A stretch of DNA of 64,000 bases from Euphorbia lathyris. Its lineage: Eukaryota; Streptophyta; Magnoliopsida; Malpighiales; Euphorbiaceae. The stretch covers positions 99,849,895-99,913,894 of the forward strand of contig NC_088912.1 in NCBI RefSeq assembly GCF_963576675.1, read 5' to 3'. The position numbers were made by a program, and so were the translations under genes. Positions 10,289-22,399 of this stretch are shown here, in pieces (the first letter of the stretch is position 1; every line of letters begins with the position of its first letter). The notes under the pieces were generated by a model that worked only from the letters and a program-made list of their open reading frames with translations, was not told where the DNA came from and did no database searches.

Positions 10289-11170
10289 TAGAATTCATAC
10301 GGCCTAATTACTCTGGTTAAACTGGAGCTTTGTCCTTTTGTTGGAGTCTCTAATTTGTCTTGTGAGATTCTAAAAGGTATGATTTCTAATTTTGACTAGT
10401 ATCATTTAATTGTGTAGTTTGAAGAGAGGAAAAAATCAATTTAATCTTGTTGTGTTAACAAGATAATTTTTACAGATTGTTTTACCTATTGTTTACTGTT
10501 GAAAAAAGCTGATTTTCATGGCGCATGAAAATGAGCTACTAAACATCTCCTAAATAGTGAAGAAAAAGAAGTTAAATGTATAAGGAAATGACTAATATAT
10601 ATAGTAGAATTGAATTTGCAAGAAACGGTTTATCTTTTTTGAATTTAGCACGTACAGAAACGGTTTATCTTGTCTGTGGATTAATAGATCTACGTGGTTG
10701 CAACAAAAGAAATATTCACATTTGAATTTTCGTAATGGTCTAAATGATGATGATTGGATTCAGATGCTTTTCTACAGATTTGTATTTACGAGGAGTATAT
10801 GTTTTTTTGTTCTTTTGTTTTTTTAGTACATTTTATAGTTATTTTTGTTTTTTTTTGTAGTCGTTTTAGTCCCTTTATAGATATTGTAAAGTTTTATTCC
10901 TTATGTTTTTTTTTGTTATACTGGTTGTGGTTGTTTATTCATCTATTAAAGATATAAATAGAGTTTGAAAATTTTCATTTCGAAATGGTTATCGACCAAA
11001 TTCTGAAGGAAATCCAAATGCAAAATTTTACAAATTATAAGAAATAGAGTTTTTTTCTTTTTGTGTTTGCAAGCTAACTCTTCAATTCTGATTTTAGCAA
11101 CAATTTCATTGTTTAACAAGTTTAAATTGAGTCATGATGTGATAAGTTAGATAATTGTTTATTAAATAAT
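10289..11170. other. Intergenic AT-rich DNA, no gene seen
   Basis: Homopolymer-rich sequence. AAACGGTTTATCTT is repeated at about 10625 and 10660. No coding signal or RNA gene was seen. Confidence 0.45.
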
Positions 11171-11369
11171 GGTCTAATATATTATTTGCCCGTGAGGTTT
11201 TTTCAAAAAAGTTTGATTGGCCTCATGAATTTTTAAAGTGCTTCAATAGCTCCTTTAATTTGTATAAAATGTTCAATTAGCCCTTTCAATTTGCATAAAA
11301 TGTAATCAATTGATCACTCAGTTGTAAAAAAGGAAAATAAATGCGGCTGATGTATTTCACGCATGGTGC

Positions 11370-11448
11370 CAGATCCTATGGTGCTTGTAAAGAACTGGTG
11401 TAACTTTGGCGAATTCAATCGGGTGACAAAGCGAGTCGATCGATTCAT
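11370..11448 (-). pseudogene. TraB-family exon 1 fragment
   Basis: The minus strand from ATG at 11448 encodes MNRSTRFVTRLNSPKLHQFF, nearly the same as the start of the TraB-family gene at 63992 (MNRSTRLVTRLNSPELHRFF). Nucleotide similarity covers about 75 bp and fades after ACCATAGG. The next TraB exons are absent. It lies just inside the left arm of the 11171-14415 element, which suggests capture. Confidence 0.8.
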
Positions 11449-11949
11449 AACTCGGACATGAAGTTTATCAATGTAAAAGCAAAATTACATTGTCTTTATA
11501 TACAACTAACCTAACAGATTTCAATAAAATTAATTGTTTAAACCAATTATAATTAAAAAAAACTGGTTCAGTTGAATTACCAATCAAATAATAAAATTTA
11601 TATTTTCAATTTAAATGTTTAGAATATTATAAATTAATCAAATACTTCACGTAATTCAGTAATGTTTAAAATTAAAAATTTAGAATTTTTTTTCTAAAAA
11701 AAATTAGGCATGTTTGGTACAAATTGAAGTATAAAAAATATATAATATGAGTAAAATTATATATTTTTATTTAAATATAAATTTAGTTCGGTTTTTGGTT
11801 AAATTGATTTTTTTCAAAATATTGATAATCGAATCCAATCAAATTATTAAAATAACCGATCCAATAAAGAATTCAATTCTGCTCTGGTTCGATAATAGAT
11901 TTTTGGATTTTTTACTCACCCTTACTTTATATGTGTTCCAATTTGTCAT

Positions 11950-13040
11950 ATTTTTTGGTGAGGTAGAGGACAGAAGCCCAAAAGGATAAAAAGCAGAAAC
12001 AAGCTACACAACCCGGCTCAGAGCAACTCCTATTTGATCATCAAACATGGTGTTCCGAAAGCCTGCAAGGGGTGCATCATACTCATTATTACCCAAAGAC
12101 ATAGTTCCTGTGAAGTTCGCCAATCAGACAGCAGCACAATTCCCCTCTCTGTAGGTGTACACAAAAGATAAGACTCAATCTCTATCACGTATTTTTTGAC
12201 ACTTTCCAATAAGCCAATAACAGAGATGGTGAATAGGGACTGCACTCAGCATAAAGTTTAAGACAATTTGAGAATCCAACTCACTATAATACAACGAAAC
12301 CCTTTGGTCCATGCAACTTGCAAGCCAAAATACAACCCCCAAAGCTCGGCAAAAGTCACAATACATATACCAATATTCACTGAAAAGCCTATAATCCATC
12401 ATCCTCTCTCATCCCGGATCAAGCCCCTTGCACATGCTCTGCCAGGGTTCCCTTTACATGCTCCATCCGAGTTAAGTTTAACCCACCTCGAATCCTGCGA
12501 CATCCAACTTACCCAGATAACTTGCTTCGAGGCGAGATAATTAGTTTGTGGATTGTTAAAGGCATTGTGACACTCCATAAACTTCTCTAGAAGGAACAAC
12601 ACTTTATCCCTACCAAATCGAATGTCGTTGAATACGAAGTCATTCCGCCATTTCCATATCCACCACAACGTAATGACAAATCAAATAGTTCAATCAAAAC
12701 TATTATACCTGAAGCCAACATGAAGGTTACTGTCGATCCAAAGTTCCAAATTCATGGTAAAGAAAGGCTGCTGGAAAGTCTGAGGGATAATTTGACACCA
12801 CACTTCCACTACGTTTTGATAGTCACGGAGAACATACAAGATTGATTCAACCCCTCCACATACGACACATATTGTAGAATTGCTCAAATGACGTGCAACC
12901 CTTAATTCGTTGCAAAGGATCCAGTTATGATTTGCTAACCAGAGAAAAAACCGAATTCGTTCAAGTACTTTGAGTTTCCAGATGGTGGAGCATAGCGACT
13001 GGATCCATAACCTCCTCACCAACCTATGAAACAAAATCAA
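11950..13040 (-). pseudogene. LINE ORF2 C-terminal relic (zf-RVT plus RNase H)
   Basis: From 13040 downward on the minus strand is the zinc-binding region that follows LINE reverse transcriptase (IWKLKVLERIRFFLWLANH, then CVVCGGVES). Next comes a linker with WWIWKWRNDFVFND, then an RNase H-like domain beginning WVKLNSDGACKGNPGRA near 12480. It continues through several frames (ELDSQIVL, then YREGNCAA and LANF with a TGA where Trp is expected near 12128). At least two frameshifts and one nonsense change show it is dead. Reverse transcriptase proper is absent. Confidence 0.8.
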
Positions 13041-13894
13041 TTACAAGTGTAATTTGTAATATTCCAATTTTTTCTACGTAAACAAATATGATATTTTATT
13101 TTAAATAAAATTTTCTCCCAGAATCCTAATTAAATAATACTTCATTACAATATTTTAAAAACTAGAATGAAAATCGAAGTAAATTAATAACTTGCCCAGA
13201 ATTTCATCAATTAACTCAGATTAATTTAGTAAATTATAAAAATGCTACTTGAAATATACTTCAGTTCATATTTTGGTACTTCAATTACATTTTGTCCCAA
13301 TAATATACTTTAAGTAGTGGTAACTGGACAGTTTAGTATGCTTAGCCAGTCACTAATCGGTCAATCTGAGTTTTGATCATTTTTAATTAAAATTTTGACT
13401 AATTTATCTCTTTTACTTTCGTTCTCTCTCACACACACTCTCTCCGAATCCTGCTAGGTGAAAGCCCTTTCGCTTGCTAACCTCAAAAAAGACGCTTCCC
13501 AACTCAACCCACTCTACTATTAAAAAATAGGTCGATTGTAATTCGAGTAACGAAGTCTTGCTTTTGTCCTTCTTCTTTTTCTTTACCATGAATTGATGCG
13601 CTCCTAGAAAAAATAGGGTTGTTACATAAAGCCATATCGAGAGAGATCCTCCTTGTTGCTGCTTAGTCATTTCTCCGTCAGAGAGTTTCTTACGACATGC
13701 AGACCAACATAAATGTAGCGACGGAAAAGAAGATAACTAATTACATCATTGCATATGTATGAAAGTTCAGTAGCTACCCTTGATCCAAAAAGTGTTCTTT
13801 TTGCAAAGGATGACTCTTCAGTTCTTCGTCAAAATGCTTCGCGTCTCTATGCTTCCCCCATTTTCATTTCTTCCTTTTTGCCCTTGTTGTCTTC

Positions 13895-14135
13895 TGTTGC
13901 CCCTTCCCTTCATTCTCTAGCTTTTATATTTGGATTTGTTTCCAATGTGTACGTTGGTAATTCTCTGATCAATTTGCATTCAGTAACTGATTTGTTTGAA
14001 AGATGCCTATGAGGTGTTTGAGGAAAGTCCTGATATAGATGTGGTAATGTTCAATCATATGATGGATTTAAAGCTTGGACTTGATAATTTTGCATTGATG
14101 TCTTCTCTTTCTCCTTGTGCAGAATTATATTGAAA
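13895..14135 (+). pseudogene. PPR protein fragment
   Basis: FGFVSNVYVGNSLINLHSV is a typical pentatricopeptide repeat segment. After a frameshift near 14000 a second frame gives DAYEVFEESPDIDVVMFNHM, then LDNFALMSSLSPCAEL after a deletion. These match consecutive PPR units with parts missing. PPR proteins bind organellar RNA; this copy cannot. Confidence 0.75.
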
Positions 14136-14860
14136 AGAATCGATAATTATAGATGAGGGTTGAACAAGTAAGAACTTTATTTTTAATCTATTATGTAAAT
14201 TGTGTAATAACATTCTAAAGGGCGAGCGACACATCATCCGTATGCATTTTTTTTTTGTTTTTTGCAACTGAGCGATTAATTGATTACATTTTACACAAAT
14301 TCAAGAAGCTAACATGAGATTTTATACAAGTTAAGGGGACTATCGAAACACTTTGAAAGTTCAGAGGACTAATGAAGTTTTTTGGACAAATTTAGGAGAC
14401 AAATGATATATTACCTAAATAAAATTAAAAATAATAACTTATTAAACAGAGCATAACTTTATTCTTTCTTCAATAGTATTAAAAAGATCATAATAATATT
14501 AAAGAAAAAACGTAATTTGTGAAAAAAATTAAAGATAAATTTGCAAATCAAATAAATACAAATAAGTTTTGCTAAAAAAAACTAAAAAAAAACTTTTGTT
14601 TTCGTTAAAAGAAAATTAAAAATTGTTATCTATCTATTAATATATTAAAACCCGGATACTATGATCGCTGATGTGGCATGTTTTTAGAGTTTTCGTTGAC
14701 ATGTCAATTTTCTAGAGCATTGAGTTAATTTTAGTAGATTTTTATTTAATAAATTTAAAACCATATTTATTATTATTATTTTTTTTGAATCATATTTATT
14801 ATTATTTTTAGGTATTAAGAAAACAACCAATGCTCCTACTTTCAAGATGGAAACTGCTAC

Positions 14861-15352
14861 TAGGGGTGAAAATGGTCCGGTTTGGTCTAAAAACCGAATC
14901 AAATTACCTCTATTTTTTAAGATCAAACCAAACCAAATTATTTTGATCTGGTCCGGTTTGGTTCATGTTTGGACCAAACAAAGCACTAGATACTTACAAT
15001 TACTTGTACCCTTACTAACTAAACAATTATATAAAGAAAATGATCATATAATTAGTTTTTCTTTTGTATATATAGTTAGTTGAGAGAGAAAAAACATGTT
15101 TAATTGTTTTTTCTTTTCTATATATAATTAGTTAATTAATTTAAAACCTTAAAAATTAAGAATAACACATATTATATTTCGGTTTGATTTTGTTCGGTTT
15201 TGGACGGAGCAAACCGAACCGAACCGAAAACCAAACCAGCTTAAAAATTAAGACCAAACCAAACCAAAATATAATTCGATCCGATTTAGTTCGATTTTTT
15301 TGATCAGGTTTTTTCGATCTTTGAGTGTTCGGTTCGGTTCTGCTCACCCCTA
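14861..15352. repeat. hAT-type MITE with 8-bp TSD
   Basis: Ends are TAGGGGTGAAAA and, on the other strand, TAGGGGTGAGCAG. The flanks ACTGCTAC (14853-14860) and ACTGCAAC (15353-15360) form an 8-bp TSD with one mismatch, the hAT signature. The interior is full of CCGGTTTGG-like words on both strands and does not code. Confidence 0.75.
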
Positions 15353-15509
15353 ACTGCAACCATTTTCACACGATGTCCCCTCTTTCATATTCTCATTTGT
15401 ATTCTTTCTTTTCTTATTGTTTCTCTGAGCTACTCACAGTTTTATTTTCCCATCTCCACTTCCTCCCTCCAACTTCTTCTTCTTTCTCTCAAATGAGACT
15501 TCATCTCCC

Positions 15510-15882
15510 ATGGCCGAACTCTTCACATTCCGCCACCCATCAGCTTTCTGGCGTTTAGCTTCCTCCCATCGAAGGCTTCGAATCTTTGCCGTAGGTGACA
15601 GAACTTGTGGTGGATCTCCACCCTCTTCCACCGATTATGGTGTTAGTAAGAGGCTCGCCTTTTTCCTTTCTTATTCTGACAAGATATTCCATAATGGGCA
15701 TTTCTTTCAATTAGTATGTGCTTTCTTAAAAAAAAAAATTAGGTTCTTGAAATTGATTAATAGACTGTGATAATTGTGCTCAGAAAGGATACTTTCAGTT
15801 CTGTTCTGCCAATACAGATGGGTATTCTTTAGAATTCGACACATTTGGGAGAGACAGAAGAAGTAAGCCCTTCCTCAATAGG
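15510..15882 (+). other. Two exon-like open pieces of unknown origin
   Basis: From ATG at 15510 an open frame gives MAELFTFRHPSAFWRLASSH and a Ser/Arg-rich stretch like a transit peptide. A possible donor (GTTAGT) follows at about 15641. A second piece at about 15783-15882 encodes GYFQFCSANTDGYSLEFDTF and ends at a GTGAGT donor. The family is not recognised. A similar FHNxHFFQL phrase is found at about 15690 and 17380. Captured exons are the likely explanation. Confidence 0.3.
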
Positions 15883-16123
15883 TGAGTCCATATCTAATTA
15901 AATTCAAGGATTGTTCAAATACCCTCTTCATCCTCCGTTGTTAGTGGCTTACCTCCTTTTGAAGCTTAGTATTGCTCTGTAAGTGCCTCCTCTTTTAATG
16001 AAATCCATTAGAACATTTTGATTTACTTATGTTAAATGCTTCATTAGCAAGCCGGTGTTTGATGACCACTAAAATTTTGCTCTGAATTTTACTTAGCTCT
16101 GCCTTTTTACATCCTATGTGCAG

Positions 16124-16737
16124 CGTACTGTGTAGTGGCAGATGAATCTGTTGGCAAGCAAATTCCAATTGCCTCTCTAGAGCCTGTTAAGGATGACTTC
16201 AATAAGAGATATGGTGGAGGAAAAGCTGCAACTGCTCAGGCCAATATTTAAAAGGTATAGAAGAACTACTGGTCTTCTCGCCCTATTTTTGTAAATTTTC
16301 ACATGGAGGTTCAAAGGAAATGGGTATATCCTGCTTTGGCATGGATGTTTTATAATGTTGGTGTAATTTTTGAGATGGATAACATCATGAACTTTTTATT
16401 CTTATGCAACAGTTCTTCCCTGCAGGTTCTTGATCGAGGTGAAAAGATTGAGTTGCTGGTGGATAAAGTTGAGAATCTGCGCTCCCATGTTAATGGATTT
16501 CTATTACTACTCGCACGAATTTTCATTCACGTGGCCATCATAAATAGTGCATAATGTGCATTGTTTGAAATACTAATATATGTGATGTTGCAGGCCCAAA
16601 TTTGGTGCGTAAAGGGAACTAAGATGAGTAGGAAGATGTGGATTCAGAATATGAAGATGAAGTTGATTGTTTTGGGTGTTATAGTTGCTTTGATTCTTAT
16701 CATAGTGTTGTCTATTTGTCATGGCTTCAATTGTTAA
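16124..16737 (+). pseudogene. VAMP72-type R-SNARE gene fragment, exons missing
   Basis: Three exons of a plant VAMP72 gene are recognisable with AG/GT borders. At 16124-16245 is [15 protein letters not shown] and [13 protein letters not shown], the end of the longin domain. At 16426-16488 is VLDRGEKIELLVDKVENLRS, the SNARE-motif centre. At 16594-16737 is [19 protein letters not shown] plus the C-terminal membrane anchor and TAA. The exon that normally joins the first two and the longin exon 1 are absent. In plants this family drives fusion at the plasma membrane and endosomes. It is probably captured and non-functional. Confidence 0.85.
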
Positions 16738-18508
16738 TCTCGGTGAATATTTTCAGATGCTGTTCTTGCTTAATATTTTGGGTATTAGAGTGCATTGTCT
16801 GTTTGTAATATAGGTATACTCAATGCCTGCAGTTTAAATATCCCTTTTGGAAATGTTGTTAATGTATCACTTTTGATCGAGTCTTTTTAATTAAGAAATT
16901 TCTTTGTTCACTCCTGGTCCAAGTATGTAGCAATTATGCTTTGTCATATTCGTATGCTGCTCACTGCTAATATGGTCATGTTTACTAGCCGCAATGTCCT
17001 ATATGTTGGGTCCAATTATCATGATCAATGCTTTGGGCAGATTTTACATTGTTTTGGAGCCACAGGGTCAGTTTCAATATAAAGTGTATGTGCCTAACTA
17101 GCATTTAGGAATATTAATGTATTAAGAAGAGAGTTAGTACAAGTTTGTTATTTGAAACAGAGCTCTTTTTTTTCCTGCAGATTTTGGTTTGCTTGGTGTG
17201 AATTTTCAAAATTATTGTCCACAATTTTGGTTTTCTAATATATGCACTTTAACTGCAGATCGTGTGGAGAAAATTAATCCAGAGAATAATCAGTTATGCT
17301 CTATTCAAAGATGGGAAAATACCTAAATTGACATGTCTTTTGGAAAAATTTGATGCTGATGTTTCTCGTAAGAGCTTTCATAATAGGCATTTCTTTCAAT
17401 TAGTGTTTAAAACTAGGCTTATTAGGATTTTCTCTTTAAATAGCATGGATGATTGCTTCATGTATAAAGTCTCCATTAACAAATGTAATCTGGATTCCAT
17501 TTTAGAGTGGAAATGAAGTTGGTTCTACCTCAAATTCTGTTTTCTAATATTGGTGTTGTTTGATAATTGACTAGAGTTTATCACCTCGGTTATTCATAAA
17601 TGTATTTACTTTTTGTGATTATGAAGATAGAAAGCAATCAATTTGGTTCGATTTTTCTTATACATGAAAAAAAACACTACCAAATCTGAAGTACCAAAAG
17701 AATATTTATAGAATGTGAATTTCTTTGTCGTTATGATGAAAAACCATAAAAGCAAAGCAAGATCAACATTTTACAGCTTAATTGATTAATATGGAATGGG
17801 CCTATCTTTCTTTTCCATTATTTTCTGCGTACAAATAAAATACACTTGCCTTCCACTTCCACATACTTTTATATATTATGTTTTAGCATATTGTTCCCGC
17901 AGGTTTGTAGCACAGACAATGAACATGCACGAGCTGGAATATATATGTGCTTTTTTTTATATATTTTCATGATTTCCTATGTTTATAGTTCAACCATTTG
18001 TCAAAATTTATCCTGACGTTTTTTATGAAGTGTAGATTTAACCTTCACATACAAAATTATTCAAATTTAATCATACGTTATCGAAAATTTGAAAAGTTGG
18101 ATTGTTATTTAATGTCACATTAGAACTTTCAAACAACAATTACGTCCAACATATTTAATGTGTCACTAACACAATTACAAAAAAACCATGTAAAAAATGC
18201 TGATAGGTAAGTCTACTGCTTAATTAATTATGATTTTTTTTTATTGTCATGTATTATTAATTTAGTTGCAAATAGATGAATAACAATTTTTTTTAACCAG
18301 TGTAATTTTATCTTTTCAGTTTCCCTTTCAATCTGAGGTCTATTTACTAAGAAATATATATATTGATTCTCCAATTCTGTATTGTAATATATTAATAATA
18401 TTTTGTATAATTTATATGAATTATGAATTAATAAAAGTTATATTTTCGTCAAAGTATTTTTTTAATGACAGTGTACTTAATTTTTTGACCACTTATCTTC
18501 CACTTAAT
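16738..18508. other. Helitron interior, mostly non-coding
   Basis: AT-rich sequence. A short exon-like piece at about 17259-17324, after a TGCAG acceptor, reads DRVEKINPENNQLCSIQRWE. A phrase at 17365-17405 repeats one near 15679-15720. The rest shows no gene. Confidence 0.4.
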
Positions 18509-18668
18509 AGGGTATTTTAAGTGATTTACTAAACCCAGCCCTAATTTTACACTTCTAGCCCCGTGAATAGATCGAAATACCCTTTGCACTAAATTTCAAA
18601 AAACCCAAAACCTCTCAAGAAGCCGAAACGATTTTTGCTCAAATCCGGACAAATTAGTGAGCCGAATC

Positions 18669-21565
18669 ATGGATGGTGATAGAAACCGTAAAGGAAAAGC
18701 TAAAATGGTACGATTTACCGCTTTGTTTCGTTGATTTTTGCATCGATTTGAAGCTGTTGTGGTGTTTAAAAATTTCGACCGGAATCGCAGTCGGGCGTAT
18801 GAACATCACGCCCGATCTGCGGTTCGGGCGTATGAGTATCACGCCCGACCAGTGGTTCGGGCGTGATAGCCACATGCCCGAACCAATGGTAGGGCGTGAT
18901 GCTCATACGCCCTAACCATTGATAGGGCGTGATGTGTATACGCCCGACCAATGGTTCGGACGTGATTCCCTTACGCCCCCCTTTTTTAATAAAAATTAAT
19001 ATTTTTTAAAATTTTAGTAAATTTAGTGTAATTTTAGCATAATTATAGTAAACATTTTAGTAATTTAGTGTAATTTTAGTATAATTTAGTATAAATTGAG
19101 AATAACTATATTATAATTTTATTAGTTTAGTAGTATTTTAGCATAATTTTATAAATTTAGTATAATTTACATTATTTACAATTTTATTAATTTAGTGTAT
19201 TTTTTTTTGTAGACGGAGCGGCCTACTAGGGGTGGGAAATCCATCCCGTCATCTGCTCGTCGTCTAGATATGGACGACGAGGATGATACACCACGGCATA
19301 CGAGATTGCGTGGTATAGATATTTCTGGTCGTAGGCGGAGAGGGGCTGCGACGGAGCAGTTGAGGAGGGGGGCGATTGCGGATCAGGCCGATATTCATGG
19401 CTCAGAGGGGGCGACTGATTTTGATGACAGAGAGCCCGATGGCGATTCTTTTCAAGACTACCTGGATGTGGTAGCCCGGGCAGTGCGACAGTCCGCTGTT
19501 GCACATGATCACGAGGTTGAGGAGAGCGATGAGCAGCCGACCCCGGGGAGACAGCCGACCCAGCGCGTAGGAGGTCGTTTTGCGAGTACAGGTATTTTTT
19601 AGTATAATTTTAGTATAATTTAGTATAATTTAGTATTTTTTTAGTATAATTTTAGTATAATTTAGTATTTTTTAGTATAATTTTAGCATAATTTAGTATA
19701 ATTTTAGTCTAATTTAGTATAATTTAGTATTTTTTATTATAATTTATTATAATTTAGTATTTTTTAGTATAATTTTAGTATAATTTAGTATAATCTAGTA
19801 TAATTTTATAATTATCAGGGACAAGCAAACGTCCCAAAGGTAGTGAGGACGAGAGCTGGGTAGTTACTGCACCGGTTGCTGGTGGTCCCGTTGATGGTTT
19901 CGTGATTCCTAGTTTTCTAGGACATGTTGCCTCACGGATGTTGGGAGGAGAGATTCGGTCGTTTCTGACATGCTACAACAGATCATCAGCATGCCGAGAT
20001 TTGTGTCATTGGTTTTCTAGTGCGTCACCCGAGGTAAGAATAATATAGTGTGTCAACATTTATTGTAATTCGTATTTTTAACTATAAACATACAAAACAT
20101 TCTGTAATTGTATAAATTGTATATGTGTCATTTTACAGCTGAGGGAGATGATCGAGAGGACTGGTTTGTCTCACCTTCCACATTCCATGTTCAGGAACCT
20201 CGACACTCCGCTATTGACTGCGTTCGTGGAGCGGTGGCAGTCCGATACGAACTCCTTCCACATGCCGTTCGGTGAGATGACTATCCAGCTGCATGATGTG
20301 TGGCAGATTCTTCGGATCCCGATCGACGGTCGGATGGTGTCCGAATCTCCCCCTATTGACTCGCTGCATGCCATGTGCATGATAATGTTTGGGGTGAGTC
20401 AGGCTGAGCTTCTGTTGCCGACTAGTCATTTATGGGGAGGTGGAGGTGTATTTGTTGGGGCTGTACAGGGGCTTCTCGCCGAGGGTAGGGATGACGCTAC
20501 TCGGGCCACAGCGTGGACGTGGCTTATGCTTGGATCCACTTTGTTTGTTGACAAGAGTGGAGATAGGATTAGGCCGGCCCATCTTCATGAGGTTTATAGC
20601 GGTGTCAGCGGGGCAGATGGACTATCATGGGGGTCTGCCCGGCAGCTGGGGATAGCAAGCAGAGGAGACTGCTCAGGTATATGCGGATGTTTGACCCTAC
20701 TGCAGGCATGGATATATGAGTATTTTCCGATTTTCCGACCGCATAGAGGAGCTCACCTGATCCCAGCTGACCATGCCCATGCACTGAGATGGGAGGTCGG
20801 GGTACCAGACAAGACGACCGCTCGACTAGATACCTTTCGGGGGCAGCTGGATCGTATGACGGCGGCAGAGGTATTTTATAAAATTTTAGAATTTATTTAG
20901 TTATTATTTATAGTATATTATTTTTTATTGAGTATTACTTTTTTCCAGGTGACGTGGTTGCCTTATGGTCCTGTCGTCGCTGATGATCGGCTTCGAGTGT
21001 CCTACGCCGGTTGGATACGGTGTAGAGACATCGTCGAGCCGTATATGCCCGACCGAGCGCTGCGACAGGTCGGATATACTCAGCCTATCCCAGCTGAGCG
21101 TATTAGACCTGATAAAGCAGTACGACCATGGAAGTCGTTATCGTACAGGCTCACGCATTCCTTAGTCACAGTTGAGGACACCTGGCGGAGATTTCCATCG
21201 GCTCGGGGCATTGATCGGAGGAGATGCCGACCAGTTGGATACGATCCCACTGCCTGTGATCCTGCTTATATGGATTGGTATATGCAATATTCGCATCCCC
21301 ATCTCCTTCATGCACCACAGGCTGGACCGGTACAACATGCTCGCGCCAACAACGAATTTGTAAGTTTATTATTTTTTAATATTATTATTTAGTATTAGTT
21401 TATATGTGTTTAATTTTTAATATTTATTTATTACTTTTTTTTCAGTGGGTTAGCTGGTTGTGGCGTGTCACCCAACTATCGGCTACCCACCGATCTGACG
21501 AGGATGTTTCACGCATTAAGAGGGAGATGGATGAGTTTATGGATGCGTGGTGTCGGGCGAGCTGA
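18669..21565 (+). CDS. Plant mobile domain (PMD, MAIN/MAIL1-like) protein, six exons
   Basis: Exons: 18669-18707, 19213-19591, 19819-20033, 20139-20870, 20949-21359 and 21446-21565. All introns are GT-AG and the phases join into one open frame of 631 codons plus TGA. The N-terminus is short and basic; exon 2 is acidic and Arg-rich (linker-like). From exon 3 on it is a PMD: FVIPSFLGHVASRMLGGEIR, then LTAFVERWQSDTNSFHMPFG, GEMTIQLHDVW, and LLQAWIYEYFPIFRPHR in exon 4. Host PMD proteins (MAIN, MAIL1) act in silencing and genome stability; the fold is related to aminotransferase-like families but its chemistry is unknown. The frame is intact, which suggests recent function or recent copying. Intron 1 and the 3' flank carry GC-rich palindromes. 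Confidence 0.85.
18792..18976. repeat. Left subterminal palindrome block of the PMD-MULE
   Basis: About six units of the type GGGCGT(A/G)TGA - spacer - TCACGCCC, separated by words such as CCAATGGTTCGG and ACCAGTGGTTCGG. Each unit can fold on itself and units can pair with each other. The block lies in intron 1 of the PMD gene. Confidence 0.85.
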
Positions 21566-21784
21566 TTTTTTGTTGTACACATTCATACATTTAAACACTT
21601 TTTGTTGTAGATATTAAATTTACTCTATTACGTTTATAAATGTTTATTAATGTTTATTTTAATTTTTATGTTGTTAAATTTTTTTTGTTAAGTACATTTA
21701 TGTAGTTACGGGCTTAACGGACTATTTACGGGTTTAACGGCCTATTTACGGGATACATGAGCTATTTTTTGCTCTCCCGATACA

Positions 21785-21972
21785 CGGACGTGTGAAGATC
21801 ACGCCTTTCCGTGTGGTCGGACGTGATAGCCATACGCCTCACCGTGTGGTCGGACGTGATAGTTCCACGTCCGACCACACGGTGAGGCGTAGGGCTATCA
21901 CGCCCGACCACACGGGAAGACGTGATCTTCACACGCCCCACCATGAGGTGAGGCGTGATGTCCATACGCCCG
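21785..21972. repeat. Right subterminal palindrome block of the PMD-MULE
   Basis: Same design as the left block but with different spacers: GGACGTGAT and GGCGTGATG cores alternate with CCGTGTGGTCGG or its complement CCGACCACACGG. It lies 3' of the PMD stop codon. A central perfect inverted repeat joins CACCGTGTGGTCGGACGTG with its complement. Confidence 0.85.
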
Positions 21973-22399
21973 TGCATCGAGAGAGAAAAAAAATAGCTTT
22001 TTACACCCCAAAACCTATGAAAGGGTAATTTCGTCCTTCCACGGGGCTAGGGTGGGAAATTGGGGCTGGGTTTAACAACACCCTATTTTAATTACAAGTT
22101 AGAAAATTATATAATTTTGTTATCTTAGGTAATATCATCCTTCTTAAAAAAGCCAGATAACAAACGTTTTTTTATTTTTGAAAAGATAGCTTTTGATACA
22201 TATAGATAATTGTTTAAAAAACAATATTCAAATTTCATAAGTCCTTAATTTTCATATGAATCAACAGAAGCTATGAAATATGCGATGGAAATGTAAAAAA
22301 CTGTGCAATTCTAACAAACTCTGTAAATCAAAATTATAATAGGTAAGCTTTTTTATCTATAGATTTAATATTTATTGATTCCTATAGTTTTAAGTCATT

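Larger units (their letters stand above)
11171..14415. mobile_element. Pack-MULE-like element with gene fragments
   Basis: The left arm (about 11171-11330) and right arm (about 14250-14415) are inverted copies: GTCTAATATATTATTTG faces GGTAATATATCATTTG, then AAAATGTAATCAATTGATC faces AAAATGTAATCAATTAATC near the inner ends. Arms of about 160 bp suit a Mutator-like element. AT-rich flanks (TTAAATAAT and AAATAAAAT) are compatible with a degraded 9-bp TSD. There is no transposase. The cargo is a TraB exon fragment, a LINE relic and a PPR fragment. Boundaries are uncertain by a few bases. Confidence 0.6.
18509..22084 (+). mobile_element. Mutator-like element carrying a plant mobile domain gene
   Basis: The ends are inverted and related: AGGGT, then TAAACCCAGCCC (18530-18541; complement at 22063-22074), then CTAGCCCCGTG (18555-18565; complement at 22040-22050). 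Between the ends is a six-exon PMD gene, with palindrome blocks near each end. No MURA transposase is seen, so it relies on one elsewhere. No convincing 9-bp TSD was found, so the exact tips and superfamily are tentative. Confidence 0.65.

Noticed and set aside
11680..11945. Second hAT-like MITE half (CGGTTTTTGG ... CTCACCCTTA)
   Set aside because: One degraded end only; not enough to delimit an element.
19213..19591. Reading exon 2 of the PMD gene as an independent small gene
   Set aside because: Splice borders and phase join it to the flanking exons, and its composition suits a linker.
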